Shown piece after piece: positions 9,068-18,152 of a DNA stretch of 64,000 bases. The DNA comes from Roseibium album (lineage in GTDB: Bacteria; Pseudomonadota; Alphaproteobacteria; Rhizobiales; Stappiaceae). The position numbers and the translations under genes are program-made. The first letter of the stretch is position 1; each line of letters begins with the position of its first letter. The stretch lies in NCBI GenBank assembly GCA_001404055.1, contig CXTY01000018.1, positions 86,806 to 150,805 of the forward strand, given 5' to 3'. The notes under the pieces were generated by a model, which was not told the origin of the DNA, searched no databases, and was given only the letters and a program-made list of their open reading frames with translations.

Positions 9068-9786
9068 AGTTGCTTCTGGTTGAGGACGACAAGTTTCATG
9101 CCGACTATCTGAAGAAGGCTGCCATGGAGGCTTTGCCAGAGGTGACTGAGATTCTGCATGCGCTTGATGGCCGCGAAGGGGAGAAACAAGCCCGCCGCCA
9201 TTCCATTACTGCGGTCGTCATGGATCTTCAGATGAAGGAGCGGAACGGCATTGATGCTGCACGCACGATCTGGGCCGAACGACCACAGACCCGCATTCTT
9301 TTCTGGTCCAACTATTCAGACGAAGCATACTTGCGTGGTATTGCGCGCATCGTTCCGGACGAATCTTCCTATGGATATGTTCTGAAAACCGCAACACGGG
9401 AACGTCTTAACCTGGCCCTCAGAGCTGTGTTACTGGAGGCGCAAATTGTCGTGGACCAGCAGATTCACAAGGTTCAGCATCAAACGCGCACCCATGACAC
9501 TCTGACAGACAGCGAATATGCAGTTCTGATCGATATGTCGCTTGGTCTTTCCGACAAGCTGATCGCAAAACGTCAGGGAATGTCGCTGCGCACGGTGCAG
9601 AACAGATTGCTGTCTCTATACGACAAGCTGGGTGTCGACAGCCTGGAAAGTTCACCAGACGACATTGCTATCAACAAGCGGACCCGCGCGATCACACGGG
9701 CCTTGAGCTTGCGTGCTATAAATACGGAAAGCCTGGAAAGCGCTGAACGCGACCTGCAGCGATGGCTGCACCGAAGCAGTTCATAA
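9064..9786 (+). CDS. NarL/FixJ-type response regulator
   Basis: 240 residues: a receiver domain with acidic residues EDD (7-9), phosphoacceptor Asp54 in VVMDLQMKERNG and the conserved Lys in YGYVLKTA, then a LuxR-type helix-turn-helix (TDSEYAVLIDMSLGLSDKLI...MSLRTVQNRLLSLYDKLGV). The C-terminal extension of about 40 residues past the HTH is longer than usual. ATGA overlap with the kinase gene gives tight coupling. Likely targets are the divergent sugar ABC operon and its own promoter through the palindrome at 7668-7705; this is inferred from position only. Confidence 0.92.
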   Translation: MKLLLVEDDKFHADYLKKAAMEALPEVTEILHALDGREGEKQARRHSITAVVMDLQMKERNGIDAARTIWAERPQTRILFWSNYSDEAYLRGIARIVPDESSYGYVLKTATRERLNLALRAVLLEAQIVVDQQIHKVQHQTRTHDTLTDSEYAVLIDMSLGLSDKLIAKRQGMSLRTVQNRLLSLYDKLGVDSLESSPDDIAINKRTRAITRALSLRAINTESLESAERDLQRWLHRSSS

Positions 9787-9938
9787 TCAAGACCAATCAG
9801 AGCGTTTCATCAGGATTTTCGGTCGTTGGTTCCATGTAAGTTTGGGCCGTTTCCAGCTTTTCCTACATCAGCATTCTTTGCATACGTGACGAGATTTTCG
9901 TGCCCATTGATCAGCAAAGGACCAATCAGGGACATAAT

Positions 9939-9946
9939 TGTATACA
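9939..9946. promoter_or_regulatory. TGTATACA palindrome upstream of the racemase-like gene, candidate GntR operator
   Basis: The 8-bp palindrome sits in ttgtatacacc, 63 bp before the GTG start of the racemase-like gene; a related half-match (cttgtatattg) follows at about 9961-9971. The same palindrome occurs at 11606-11613 before the TPP-enzyme gene. FCD-type GntR regulators bind short palindromes often of the form TNGTNNNACNA or TTGTATACAA; the GntR gene lies between the two sites. Confidence 0.5.
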
Positions 9947-10008
9947 CCTTTGCGTTCAATCTTGTATATTGACGTAAGTCTTACACTTCAAACTCAAAGG
10001 GCGTTGCT

Positions 10009-10752
10009 GTGACAACTGAATATGGCGGCAAGACCGTTTATGGAGCCAATATCGGAATCCTGATGCTGGAGACCAGGTTCCCACGTATTCCGGGCGACAT
10101 CGGCAATGCATCTACCTGGCCATTTCCGGTTCAATACCGCGTCGTGCGGGAAGCGACACCGGATCTGGTCGTGCGTAATGATGCGCGCGCGCTTTTGCCG
10201 AAATTCGTCGATGCCGCCAAGGATCTGGTCGCAAGCGGTTGTGACGGGATCACAACCAACTGCGGTTTCCTGTCAATTTTGCAGGATCAGCTTGCAGAAG
10301 AAATTCAGGTTCCTGTCGCGACTTCGTCTCTCATGCAGGTTCCAATGGTGCAGTCAACGCTGCCACCCGGAAAACGCGTCGGTATCCTGACGATCTCAAA
10401 AGAAACGTTGACAGAAACTCATCTTGAGGCGGCAAACGTACCCCTGGATACGCCTATCGTTGGAACCGAGAGCGGCAAGGTGTTCACCAGGGACATTCTT
10501 GGTGATGCGGCTGAAATTGATTTTTCCGCGTGCCGCGAAGACATGCGCGCCGCCGCAAGGGAGTTGACCGAAAAGCACGAGGATATTGGTGCCATCGTCA
10601 TGGAATGCACCAACATGACGCCCTATGCAGCCGACGTCCGCAAGATCACAGGTCTGCCTGTCTTTTCAATCTACAATTATCTGCTCTGGTTTCATCAGAG
10701 TCTGGAACCGGACCGTTTCCGAGACGGGCTTGACGATCCACGCTGGAGTTAA
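10009..10752 (+). CDS. Aspartate/glutamate racemase superfamily protein
   Basis: 247 residues with the two-cysteine pattern of the Asp/Glu racemase superfamily: Cys85 in GITTNCGFLS and Cys200 in IVMECTNMTPYA, plus GKRVGILTIS in between. Members are amino-acid racemases, hydantoin racemases, maleate isomerases and arylmalonate decarboxylases; substrate cannot be fixed by eye. GTG start after a weak AAAGGG. It leads a plus-strand cluster with a TPP enzyme, an FAD amino-acid dehydrogenase, a TRAP transporter and an enolase-superfamily enzyme, so it probably epimerises or isomerises an amino or dicarboxylic acid in that pathway. A GntR-type operator candidate lies in its promoter. Confidence 0.8.
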   Translation: MTTEYGGKTVYGANIGILMLETRFPRIPGDIGNASTWPFPVQYRVVREATPDLVVRNDARALLPKFVDAAKDLVASGCDGITTNCGFLSILQDQLAEEIQVPVATSSLMQVPMVQSTLPPGKRVGILTISKETLTETHLEAANVPLDTPIVGTESGKVFTRDILGDAAEIDFSACREDMRAAARELTEKHEDIGAIVMECTNMTPYAADVRKITGLPVFSIYNYLLWFHQSLEPDRFRDGLDDPRWS

Positions 10753-10807
10753 AATTCCCAACGACTAACAAAGCAATTGGCCGGACCAGTTCAGCTCGAT
10801 ACTCACA

Positions 10808-11509
10808 TCAGTGGCTGGGAACATAGAGCTGGGAATAAGCCAGCCGAACAAGCTCGACAGTTTCGCCGCTACGCCGCTCAATATGGCCGCGGAGCACTGC
10901 CACCGCGGTGTCCGAGTCTCTGTTTTTGACGGCGTTTACAATTCTGCGATGGGCGGGGAGCAGCTTGTCGTCATCGCTGGGCTCGTTTTCCATCTGATCA
11001 CGTATCTGTCGGATATTGATCAAACGCACATAGCGAATGCGCTCGTTCAAATTGTTCAGCAATCTGATCAGCTCGCCGTTTCCGGAAAGCGACGCCAAGC
11101 GAAGATGAAACTCCTCGTCCATGCGCAGGAGTTCGGTAAGGTCAGTACATGTGAAGTAGGTCTTTTCGAACGCGTCCAGATAACTGCAAAGATCGGAGAT
11201 ATCTTTGTCACTTGCATTCTCAACGCCGCGAATGACCCCTTCGGTCTCAACGGCGCATCGCGCCTGATAAAGCTCAAGAATTTTGTTCGGTTCAAGAGAT
11301 CGGCAAAAGAAACCCTGGCCTTTTGCCAGTGTCAGAAAACCCTCTGCGACAAGCCGGTTGAGTGCTTCGCGTAACGGTGTCCGGCTGGCCCCGAGATGGG
11401 ATGTCAGCGCGGATTCATTGATGCGCTCCCCCGGCTTGAAATCGAAGTTGATCGCCATATCGCGCAAAGTTTCATAGACGCGATCCACGCTGCTTAGACG
11501 TTTTGTCAT
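10808..11509 (-). CDS. GntR family transcriptional regulator (FCD subfamily)
   Basis: 233 residues: N-terminal winged helix (ALTSHLGASRTPLREALNRL, FLTLAKGQGFF) and an all-helical FCD ligand domain with the metal-site pattern MDEEFHLRLASLSGN...HRRIVNAVKNRD...LRGHIERR. FCD regulators usually bind organic acids or amino acids and repress neighbouring catabolic genes. It sits between the racemase-like gene and the TPP-enzyme gene on the opposite strand. The TGTATACA palindromes on both sides (9939, 11606) are the likely operators, so it would control the whole 10-19 kb catabolic cluster. Confidence 0.93.
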   Translation of the reverse strand: MTKRLSSVDRVYETLRDMAINFDFKPGERINESALTSHLGASRTPLREALNRLVAEGFLTLAKGQGFFCRSLEPNKILELYQARCAVETEGVIRGVENASDKDISDLCSYLDAFEKTYFTCTDLTELLRMDEEFHLRLASLSGNGELIRLLNNLNERIRYVRLINIRQIRDQMENEPSDDDKLLPAHRRIVNAVKNRDSDTAVAVLRGHIERRSGETVELVRLAYSQLYVPSH

Positions 11510-11605
11510 TGCTGTCCTTTGGTGCAGATTTAATCAACCGTCCCCCCTGATAGATCAAAAAGTTCAATTTGTGAACATTTGCGCCTTCACATTTGACTAC
11601 AGAGC

Positions 11606-11613
11606 TGTATACA
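11606..11613. promoter_or_regulatory. TGTATACA palindrome upstream of the TPP-enzyme gene, candidate GntR operator
   Basis: Identical core to the site at 9939-9946; with one flanking base the two share TTGTATACA (on opposite strands). It lies 80 bp before the preferred TPP-enzyme start and 96 bp upstream of the divergent GntR gene, where it could regulate both. Confidence 0.5.
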
Positions 11614-11685
11614 ATGTTGAGTGCAGCAGAAAATCTCACGTTGCATGCAGTGACGACACTCTTGGGGGACGCTTTGCAAAACACG

Positions 11686-13365
11686 ATGAATGGCGCCGAA
11701 GCAATGGTGCGCTCGCTTGAAGCACATGGCGTGCGGCATATATTCGGGCTTTGCGGCGACACGACGCTGCCCTTCTACGATGCGATGCATAATCTCGACC
11801 ATGACATAACCCATGTACTGACGCGGGACGAGCGGAGCGCGACCTACATGGCTGACGCCTATTCCCGGGTGACGGGGCGTGTCGGTGTTTGCGAAGGACC
11901 GTCTGGCGGCGGCGCCACATACATTTTGCCAGGCTTGATTGAGGCAAATGAAAGTTCCTACGCGGTTTTGGCCATCACCACTGATATTTCGGTTGGCTCC
12001 TACGGCAAGTATCCGCTGACGGAAGTTGATCAGGAAGCGCTGATGCGACCGTTGACGAAATTCAACACGGTCATCAAGCGCGCCGATCACATTCCGCGCA
12101 TGGTGCGTCAGGCCTTCCGCGCCATGACGACCGGCCGATCCGGATCAGCCCACCTCGGATTACCGTATGACATTCAGTATGATGCCGTGCCCTCCGACGA
12201 CATCTGGGGCGACGCCAAACACCATACCTATCCTGCCTATCGCGCCGCACCTGAACCCGGCGTTGTTGACGCGGCAGTTGAAGCCATCCTGACGGCAAAG
12301 TCACCGCTTATCGTTTGTGGAGGCGGGGTCGTTATTGCTGGGGCCATGGATGAACTTGAACGGTTTGCAAGCCGTCTTGATCTTGCCGTTGCCACATCCA
12401 TCTCGGGCAAAGGGTCTTTGGCCGATACACATCCGTTGTCGCTCGGCGTCGTTGGCTCGAACGGCGGGACCGATGAAACCTGGGAAATGATGGAAGAAGC
12501 CGATCTGGTGATCTTCATGGGCTGCCGTGCAGGTTCCACTACAACGTCTCGTTGGGAAGCACCGAAGCCGGGTCAGAGGATTGTCCATTTTGACTGTGAC
12601 CCGATGACGATCGGAGCGAACTACCCGACCGAGGTCGGGGTCGTGGCGGATCTGAAGCTGGCGTTGAAGGGTGTGAACGACTACCTGGACGCTCGTGAAG
12701 GCGATGTGCCCGCTTTTGGTGGTTCAGTCAAAGTGGCTGATATCAAGGAGCGAAAATTCACAAAGTTTCAGTCTTTGGCACAAAGTGACGCAGAACTGAT
12801 TATTCCCGAACAGATCATAGAAACGCTCAACAGACACCTGCCTGATGATGCTGTCGTGGTTTCAGATCCCGGCACCAGTTGCCCCTATTACAACGCTTAC
12901 TCGCAACAAAAACGTCCGGGCCGGCAATATATTACCAACCGTGCCCACGGTGCGCTGGGCTATTCACTGTCAGCGGCGTTGGGCGCCTGGTACGGTCGTC
13001 CTGAGAGCAAGGTTGTCGCCCTGATGGGTGACGGATCCTTTGCTTTCGCATGCGGCGAGTTGGAAACAGTCGTACGCAGCAATGCGCCGGTTACCTACAT
13101 TGTATTTTCAAATTCAGCCTTTGGCTGGATCAAGGCAAGCCAATATGCCGATTGCGAAAAACGATATTACAATGTTGACTTCAACAGGACCAATCAGGCT
13201 GCGGTTGCAGAAGCGTTCGGACTGAAGTCCTGGCGGGTGGAAAAGGTTGAAGATATGGACAAGGTCATGGCAGAAGCCCTTGCTTATGACGGGCCAACCT
13301 TGATCGATGTCATTTGTCAGCCTCTTGAAGAAGCGGCAGCCCCCGTGCGGCGTTGGATGGGATAA
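11686..13365 (+). CDS. Thiamine-diphosphate-dependent enzyme (acetolactate synthase-like)
   Basis: About 559 residues with the three-domain layout of the acetolactate synthase/benzoylformate decarboxylase family: N-terminal PYR domain with the catalytic Glu in TRDERSATYMADAYSR, a central TPP_M domain (KSPLIVCGGG), and a C-terminal PP domain with the diphosphate/Mg motif MGDGSFAF...SNSAFGW. The family joins or cleaves 2-keto acids. The start is uncertain: ATG 11686 begins the conserved NGAEAMVRSLEAHG segment; TTG 11674 has a better-placed GGGGGA, and ATG 11614 would touch the operator palindrome. It is 4 bp upstream of an FAD dehydrogenase. The dehydrogenase may deliver a 2-keto acid that this enzyme uses; no more specific function can be defended. 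Confidence 0.85.
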   Translation: MNGAEAMVRSLEAHGVRHIFGLCGDTTLPFYDAMHNLDHDITHVLTRDERSATYMADAYSRVTGRVGVCEGPSGGGATYILPGLIEANESSYAVLAITTDISVGSYGKYPLTEVDQEALMRPLTKFNTVIKRADHIPRMVRQAFRAMTTGRSGSAHLGLPYDIQYDAVPSDDIWGDAKHHTYPAYRAAPEPGVVDAAVEAILTAKSPLIVCGGGVVIAGAMDELERFASRLDLAVATSISGKGSLADTHPLSLGVVGSNGGTDETWEMMEEADLVIFMGCRAGSTTTSRWEAPKPGQRIVHFDCDPMTIGANYPTEVGVVADLKLALKGVNDYLDAREGDVPAFGGSVKVADIKERKFTKFQSLAQSDAELIIPEQIIETLNRHLPDDAVVVSDPGTSCPYYNAYSQQKRPGRQYITNRAHGALGYSLSAALGAWYGRPESKVVALMGDGSFAFACGELETVVRSNAPVTYIVFSNSAFGWIKASQYADCEKRYYNVDFNRTNQAAVAEAFGLKSWRVEKVEDMDKVMAEALAYDGPTLIDVICQPLEEAAAPVRRWMG

Positions 13366-13369
13366 TGGC

Positions 13370-14623
13370 ATGAGCGGAGGAAATACCAGTCACGTCGTCG
13401 TCATTGGAGCCGGAATCGTCGGAGTATCTTCCGCGATCTGGCTGCGGCGGGCTGGTGTTGAGGTCACGATTGTCGATCGCGTTGAACCAGGCGGGCCGAC
13501 CTCAACGTCCTACGGTAATGCCGGGGTGCTTGCTTCTTGTTCCGTTGCTCCAGTGACTTCACCGGGAATGGTCCAGAAAAGTCCCAAGATGCTTTTGGAT
13601 CCCAATTTCCCGCTGTTCCTGCGTTGGTCATATCTGCCGCGGCTGACGCCCTGGCTGTTGAAGTATCTGTCTCATGCCAATGACGGCGAGACACGCCGTA
13701 TTTCACAAGGCCTGGCACCCATCACGTTCGACAGCACCGACCAGCATGCTGCCTTGATAAAGGGTACGGACGCAGAAGATTGGATGGTCAGTTCTGATTA
13801 CAGCTTTGTCTATCCGTCGCGCGACGCCTTTGAAGCCGATCATTACACCTGGATGCTCAGGCGCAAGGCTGGTTTTGAACCAGAATTGCTGGAGGGGGAA
13901 GCAGTCCGGGATTTTGAGCCAAACCTGGCATCAGACCTGAATTTTTTGGCTGTGATGCACGATCACGGCTATGTCCGGGATCCCGGAAAATACGTTGCAG
14001 CGCTTTCACTCGAAGCGAAAAAACTGGGCGCCAAATTTCTGAAGGCCGAGGTGAAGGATTTTGACTTGACCGATGGTCACGTCACAACTGTCGTAACAAG
14101 CCAGGAGAAGCTGGCGTGTTCTCAGGTGGTTCTGGCCACAGGGGTCTGGTCGGGTTCTCTTGCGAAGAAACTCGGCCTGACTGTGCCGCTTGAGTCGGAG
14201 CGCGGATACCATATTGTTTTCCGCTCCCCCCAAGGAGCACCGACGTCACCAGTGATGGTGACGACAGGAAAATTCGTGGCAACACCCATGAAAGACGGAT
14301 TGCGTTGTGCAGGTGTGGTTGAGTTCGGCGGCCTTGAGGCGCCAGCGTCTAAGGCGCCGCTCGATCTCCTGCGCCGTAAAGTCAAAGAGAGTTTCCCGAA
14401 ATTGACATTCGATAGGGAGGAGAGCTGGCTCGGCCATCGACCAGCACCGTCGGACAGTCTGCCCTTGATCGGGGAAATCGGAAATTCTGGTGTTTATGCC
14501 GGCTTTGGACACCATCATATCGGCCTGACAGCCGGGCCAAAAACCGGTCGCATTCTGGCGGGACTCATATCGGGTCAACGGCAGAATACCGACCTGTCAG
14601 CATATAACCCGATGCGGTTCTAA
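13370..14623 (+). CDS. FAD-dependent D-amino-acid dehydrogenase-like protein (DAO family)
   Basis: About 417 residues. The N-terminus has the Rossmann motif VVVIGAGIVGVSSAIWLRRAG and YGNAGVLA, as in DadA; QVVLATGVWSG and the C-terminal GHRPAPSDSLPLIGE and GHHHIGLTAGPKTGR are typical of the DAO fold. DadA-type enzymes oxidise D-amino acids to 2-keto acids and ammonia, passing electrons to the respiratory chain. The start MSGGNTSH is chosen since it begins 4 bp after the TPP-enzyme stop, with GGATGGGAT as ribosome site; an upstream in-frame ATG lies inside the previous gene. A racemase-like protein and TRAP importer nearby fit uptake and oxidation of an amino acid. Confidence 0.88.
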   Translation: MSGGNTSHVVVIGAGIVGVSSAIWLRRAGVEVTIVDRVEPGGPTSTSYGNAGVLASCSVAPVTSPGMVQKSPKMLLDPNFPLFLRWSYLPRLTPWLLKYLSHANDGETRRISQGLAPITFDSTDQHAALIKGTDAEDWMVSSDYSFVYPSRDAFEADHYTWMLRRKAGFEPELLEGEAVRDFEPNLASDLNFLAVMHDHGYVRDPGKYVAALSLEAKKLGAKFLKAEVKDFDLTDGHVTTVVTSQEKLACSQVVLATGVWSGSLAKKLGLTVPLESERGYHIVFRSPQGAPTSPVMVTTGKFVATPMKDGLRCAGVVEFGGLEAPASKAPLDLLRRKVKESFPKLTFDREESWLGHRPAPSDSLPLIGEIGNSGVYAGFGHHHIGLTAGPKTGRILAGLISGQRQNTDLSAYNPMRF

Positions 14624-14695
14624 GCTGGCCAAACGCGAGCAGTTTGTCCCGCGACAGGCGGGGCATTCGAGAATAACAACGAGGAGGAGTAAGAG

Positions 14696-15676
14696 ATGAC
14701 TAGAAACGTAAAGGTTCTTTTGGCAAGCGTTGCCGTAACCGCAATGACCGCAGCTTCTGCCACGGCGGAAACCTGGGATATGCCCATGGCATACTCAGCA
14801 ACCAACTTTCACTCCGCAACCGGAGAGAAGTTTGCTGAATGCGTGACCGCAGGTACCGGCGGTGCTCTTGAAATCAAAACCCATCCAGGTGGGTCCCTCT
14901 ATTCCGGTTCCGAAATCAAGCGTGCGATCCAGACCGGCCAGGTGCCGATTGGAGAACGTCTTCTGTCAGGTCACCAGAATGAAAGCCCGATATTCGGTTT
15001 TGATTCCGTGCCCTTCCTGGCGACCTCATTCGCAGACTCTGAAAAGCTTTGGGAAGTCGCCAAGGAACCCCTGACGAAGCTCCTGGCCGAGCAGAACCTG
15101 CATCTTCTGTATTCGGTGCCGTGGCCGGCACAGGGGCTGTATTTTGATCGCGAAGTGACGTCTCTTGAAGATGTGAAGGGGTTGAAATTCCGCACCTACA
15201 ACACGGCAAGCGCGCGCATGGCAGAACTTGCTGGAATGCAGCCCGTCCAGATTGAGGCCGCCGAAATCAGCCAGGCTTTCGCTACCGGTGTCGCTCAGGG
15301 CATGGTTTCGTCCGGTTCAACCGGCTACGACCGGAAAATCTGGGAAAGCCTGTCGCATTATTACTCAGCCGATGCTTGGCTACCGCGCAACTATGTGATG
15401 GTGAATATGGAAAGCTGGAACGGTCTCGATGACGCAACGAAAAACGTGATCACTGGTTGTTCTGCAATGGCTGAATATGCAGGTGACTGGCGGTCCATCC
15501 AATACAATGAGTTCACAGTGAACGAGCTGGGCAAAAACGGCATGACGACCGGCCCGGTCAGCGACACGATGGCTGCTGAACTGCGTGCTATCGGTGAAAC
15601 CATGACCGCTGAATGGCTGGAAACAGCAGGTGATGGCGGCAAGGCAATCGTGGACGCATACAAGGCAGCACAATAA
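14696..15676 (+). CDS. TRAP transporter substrate-binding protein (DctP family)
   Basis: 326 residues with a Sec signal peptide (TRNVKVLLASVAVTAMTAAS, cleavage near ATA-ETW) and DctP family markers: ATGEKFAECV, HPGGSLYSGSEIKRAIQTG, KGLKFRTYNTASARMAELAG (with the conserved Arg that binds carboxylate), and GMVSSGSTGYDRKIWE. It binds an organic acid in the periplasm and hands it to DctQM. GAGGAGG precedes the ATG. A terminator-like hairpin follows, which would make this gene more abundant than the membrane subunits. Confidence 0.94.
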   Translation: MTRNVKVLLASVAVTAMTAASATAETWDMPMAYSATNFHSATGEKFAECVTAGTGGALEIKTHPGGSLYSGSEIKRAIQTGQVPIGERLLSGHQNESPIFGFDSVPFLATSFADSEKLWEVAKEPLTKLLAEQNLHLLYSVPWPAQGLYFDREVTSLEDVKGLKFRTYNTASARMAELAGMQPVQIEAAEISQAFATGVAQGMVSSGSTGYDRKIWESLSHYYSADAWLPRNYVMVNMESWNGLDDATKNVITGCSAMAEYAGDWRSIQYNEFTVNELGKNGMTTGPVSDTMAAELRAIGETMTAEWLETAGDGGKAIVDAYKAAQ

Positions 15677-15696
15677 GCTGCCTGAATGACAAATCT

Positions 15697-15727
15697 CTGC
15701 CCGGCGGACACTGCCGGGCAGGTTTTT
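15697..15727 (+). terminator. Hairpin with T-run between dctP and dctQ
   Basis: Perfect 9-bp stem ctgcccggc (15697-15705) / gccgggcag (15713-15721), 7-base loop, then GTTTTT. The position 20 bp after dctP and before the dctQ ribosome site fits partial termination that gives excess binding protein. Confidence 0.75.
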
Positions 15728-15746
15728 GATACGGGGAGGAACCGCG

Positions 15747-16274
15747 GTGGCCATTTTCAGGGTGCTACGCACCAGTCTCGATGCAATCTACAGGTACGCT
15801 GGCTATTTGGCCGCTGTTTTTCTGATCTTGATACTTGTATTTGTCGCGCTTCAGATGTTTGCACGCTGGGGCGGCAGCATAATCACCGGTGCTCCGGACT
15901 TCACCGGGTACTGCATGGCAGCGGCATCATTTCTGGCCTTGCCATATGCCTTGAATGGCGGCGCCCATATTCGCGTCAGTCTCTTGCTGAATGCTTTGGG
16001 ACGATACCGAAAATATGGTGATGTTTGGTGCTGGGCCATTGCCAGTTACCTGACTTTCCTCTTCGCCCGGTACGCGGTCAAAATGACCTATGAGAGCTAC
16101 CGCTTTAAGGAAATAAGTCAGGGGCAGGACGCCTGGCCCATCTGGATTCCACAAATCTCGATGACCGTCGGAACGGTTTTGCTGGCCGTCTGTGCGTTCG
16201 ACAATCTCGTATCAACTCTTTTCACCGGCCGGGACAATATTCGTTCTGCCGGCTTCAATCCGCACGGGGAATAA
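15747..16274 (+). CDS. TRAP transporter small permease (DctQ family)
   Basis: About 175 residues with four predicted membrane segments and DctQ features: GGSIITGAPDFTGYCMAAASF (shared residues E/D-FTGY), ALNGGAHIRVSLLLNAL and the C-terminal WPIWIPQISMTVGTVLLAV. A GTG at 15747 follows GGGGAGGA by 6 bases and is preferred to the upstream ATG at 15726, which lies within the terminator T-run. The protein forms the inner-membrane complex with DctM. Confidence 0.9.
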   Translation: MAIFRVLRTSLDAIYRYAGYLAAVFLILILVFVALQMFARWGGSIITGAPDFTGYCMAAASFLALPYALNGGAHIRVSLLLNALGRYRKYGDVWCWAIASYLTFLFARYAVKMTYESYRFKEISQGQDAWPIWIPQISMTVGTVLLAVCAFDNLVSTLFTGRDNIRSAGFNPHGE

Positions 16275-16277
16275 AAC

Positions 16278-17591
16278 ATGGAAGAGTTTTACCTCGTTAC
16301 GATTTTCCTCTTCGTCCTTTTCCTTCTTCTGGGAACCGGGGTGTGGGTCGGTCTGGCTCTGTTTGGCGTTGCCTACCTGGGGCTTGAGATGTTCACTTCC
16401 CGTCCGGCGGGTGATGCAATGCTCACCCGCATCTGGACCGGGTCTTCCAGTTGGACTCTGACAGCGTTGCCTCTGTTTATATGGATGGGCGAGATCCTGT
16501 TCCGAAGTCGATTATCCCAGGACATGTTCCGGGGCTTGAGCCCCTGGATGCAGCGGATGCCAGGTGGCCTGGTCCACGTCAATATTGTTGGGTGTACGAT
16601 TTTTGCCGCCGTTTCCGGTTCCTCGGCGGCAACACTGACGACAGTTGGCAAGATGTCCATCCCCGAACTGCGCAAGCGCGGGTATCCGGAATACATGACG
16701 ATTGGAACTCTGACGGGCGCCGCAACGCTTGGGCTGATGATCCCGCCGTCATTGACCCTGATTGTTTATGGCGTTGCGGTCGAACAATCGATTTCCAAAT
16801 TGTTCATGGCAGGAATAATCCCCGGCATCGTTCTGGCGGGGCTGTTCATGGCCTACGTGGCGGGTTGGTCAATTGTCCGTCCGCACGAAGTGCCCAAGAT
16901 TGCCAACAAGATGACTTTCGGGGAAAAGCTTCACGAAAGCCGTTTCCTGATCCCGATCATCCTCCTCATTCTGGTGGTCATCGGATCCATGTATGGCGGC
17001 TGGGCAACGGCCACAGAGGCTGCGTCTATCGGTGTGATTGGCGCCTTTGTGCTGGCTGCCATGCAAGGATCTCTCACCAAGGAGGCCTTTTTGGAAAGCC
17101 TGCTGGGGGCGACACGGACTTCGGCAATGATTGCGCTCATCTTGATGGGTGCTACCGCGCTGACACTGGCGATGGGCTTTACAGGTCTGCCCAGAGCTCT
17201 GGCGGAGTTCATTGATAGCTTGCAACTATCACGCTTTTCGCTGCTGATGGCCCTGATGTTGTTTTATATCATTCTGGGAATGTTCCTTGACGGCATTTCA
17301 TCTGTGGTTCTGACGATGGCAATCGTTCAGCCCATGGTTCAAGGTGCCGGGATTGACCTGATCTGGTTCGGCATTTTCATCGTGATCGTGGTCGAAATGG
17401 CCCAGATCACTCCGCCTATCGGGTTTAACCTCTTCGTCATGCAAGGGATCACCAAGCATGAGATGGGATACATCGCAAAGACGGCAATTCCACTGTTCCT
17501 GATCATGGTTGTCATGGTCTTCGTGATGATTTTCTTCCCCGAGCTGGCAACGTGGCTGCCCGAAAGCATGCGCGGTACCCCCGGACGCTGA
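16278..17591 (+). CDS. TRAP transporter large permease (DctM family)
   Basis: 437 residues with about twelve membrane segments and DctM signatures: MGEILFRSRLSQDMFRGL, GSSAATLTTVGKMSIPELRKRGY, LGLMIPPSLTLIVYGV, LGMFLDGISSVVLT and QITPPIGFNLFVMQGI. It is the sodium-coupled transport channel of the TRAP system. It starts 3 bp after dctQ. TRAP importers of this type carry carboxylates, including hydroxy and amino acids and their derivatives. Confidence 0.95.
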   Translation: MEEFYLVTIFLFVLFLLLGTGVWVGLALFGVAYLGLEMFTSRPAGDAMLTRIWTGSSSWTLTALPLFIWMGEILFRSRLSQDMFRGLSPWMQRMPGGLVHVNIVGCTIFAAVSGSSAATLTTVGKMSIPELRKRGYPEYMTIGTLTGAATLGLMIPPSLTLIVYGVAVEQSISKLFMAGIIPGIVLAGLFMAYVAGWSIVRPHEVPKIANKMTFGEKLHESRFLIPIILLILVVIGSMYGGWATATEAASIGVIGAFVLAAMQGSLTKEAFLESLLGATRTSAMIALILMGATALTLAMGFTGLPRALAEFIDSLQLSRFSLLMALMLFYIILGMFLDGISSVVLTMAIVQPMVQGAGIDLIWFGIFIVIVVEMAQITPPIGFNLFVMQGITKHEMGYIAKTAIPLFLIMVVMVFVMIFFPELATWLPESMRGTPGR

Positions 17592-17677
17592 TCCGGAGCT
17601 ACGCCTTTTCGCGGGTCGAAACCCGAAAGAAGGCGCAGCCCCGGGTGTTTATCCTGGCAATTTTTGAGGACTGAACC

Positions 17678-18112
17678 ATGCCGAATGTCAAAATCATTGC
17701 TGCGGTGGATTTGCACCATAAGGATTGGGACAGTTGTGTCGTAAACGAAGCAATCATGCTGGCGCAAAGCCACAAGGTTGAGGTTGAACTGGTGTTCGTG
17801 ATCCCGGACCAGCAAAACTCGTATGTGCAGGAATATATCCCGTCAGACATGAAAGATCGTGTCGAAGTCGATGCTCGCAAGGATCTTGAGTCTTATGCGA
17901 AGACGTTCGATTGGAAGGGCGTACCATTTACCACCGGGATCCTAAGAGGGGTCGTTTATGAGACCCTGATTGAACATGCGGATGAACTTTCCGCCCGCTT
18001 CATCGTTATTGGTGCAAACAAGCCAAGCGTGAAAGATCTCTTCATAGGTCCCAATGCTGCGCGCGTTGCGCGTCATGCCTCTTGTTGCGTGTTGGTTGTG
18101 CGGCCAGAATGA
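17678..18112 (+). CDS. Universal stress protein (UspA family)
   Basis: 144 residues with the Usp fold: N-terminal strand KIIAAVDLHHKDW, and the ATP-binding-type C-terminal motif RFIVIGANKPSVKDLFIGPNAARVARHASCCVLVVRP (G-2x-G-9x-G[S/T]-like, here with a modified G.N spacing). Usp genes are often placed right after dctM in TRAP operons, and some TRAP transporters have a Usp partner (TeaD in Halomonas, which regulates ectoine uptake). It may therefore modulate this transporter. An imperfect hairpin without a T-run (17602-17635) lies between dctM and this gene. Confidence 0.9.
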   Translation: MPNVKIIAAVDLHHKDWDSCVVNEAIMLAQSHKVEVELVFVIPDQQNSYVQEYIPSDMKDRVEVDARKDLESYAKTFDWKGVPFTTGILRGVVYETLIEHADELSARFIVIGANKPSVKDLFIGPNAARVARHASCCVLVVRPE

Positions 18113-18152
18113 TCTTCTTCGTCATAATTTCTGAGCTGTCTCGGAGGCCCTT

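Noticed and set aside
17602..17635. Hairpin after dctM as a terminator
   Set aside because: The stem is imperfect (about 12 of 15 pairs) and no T-run follows; read-through into the Usp gene is likely.
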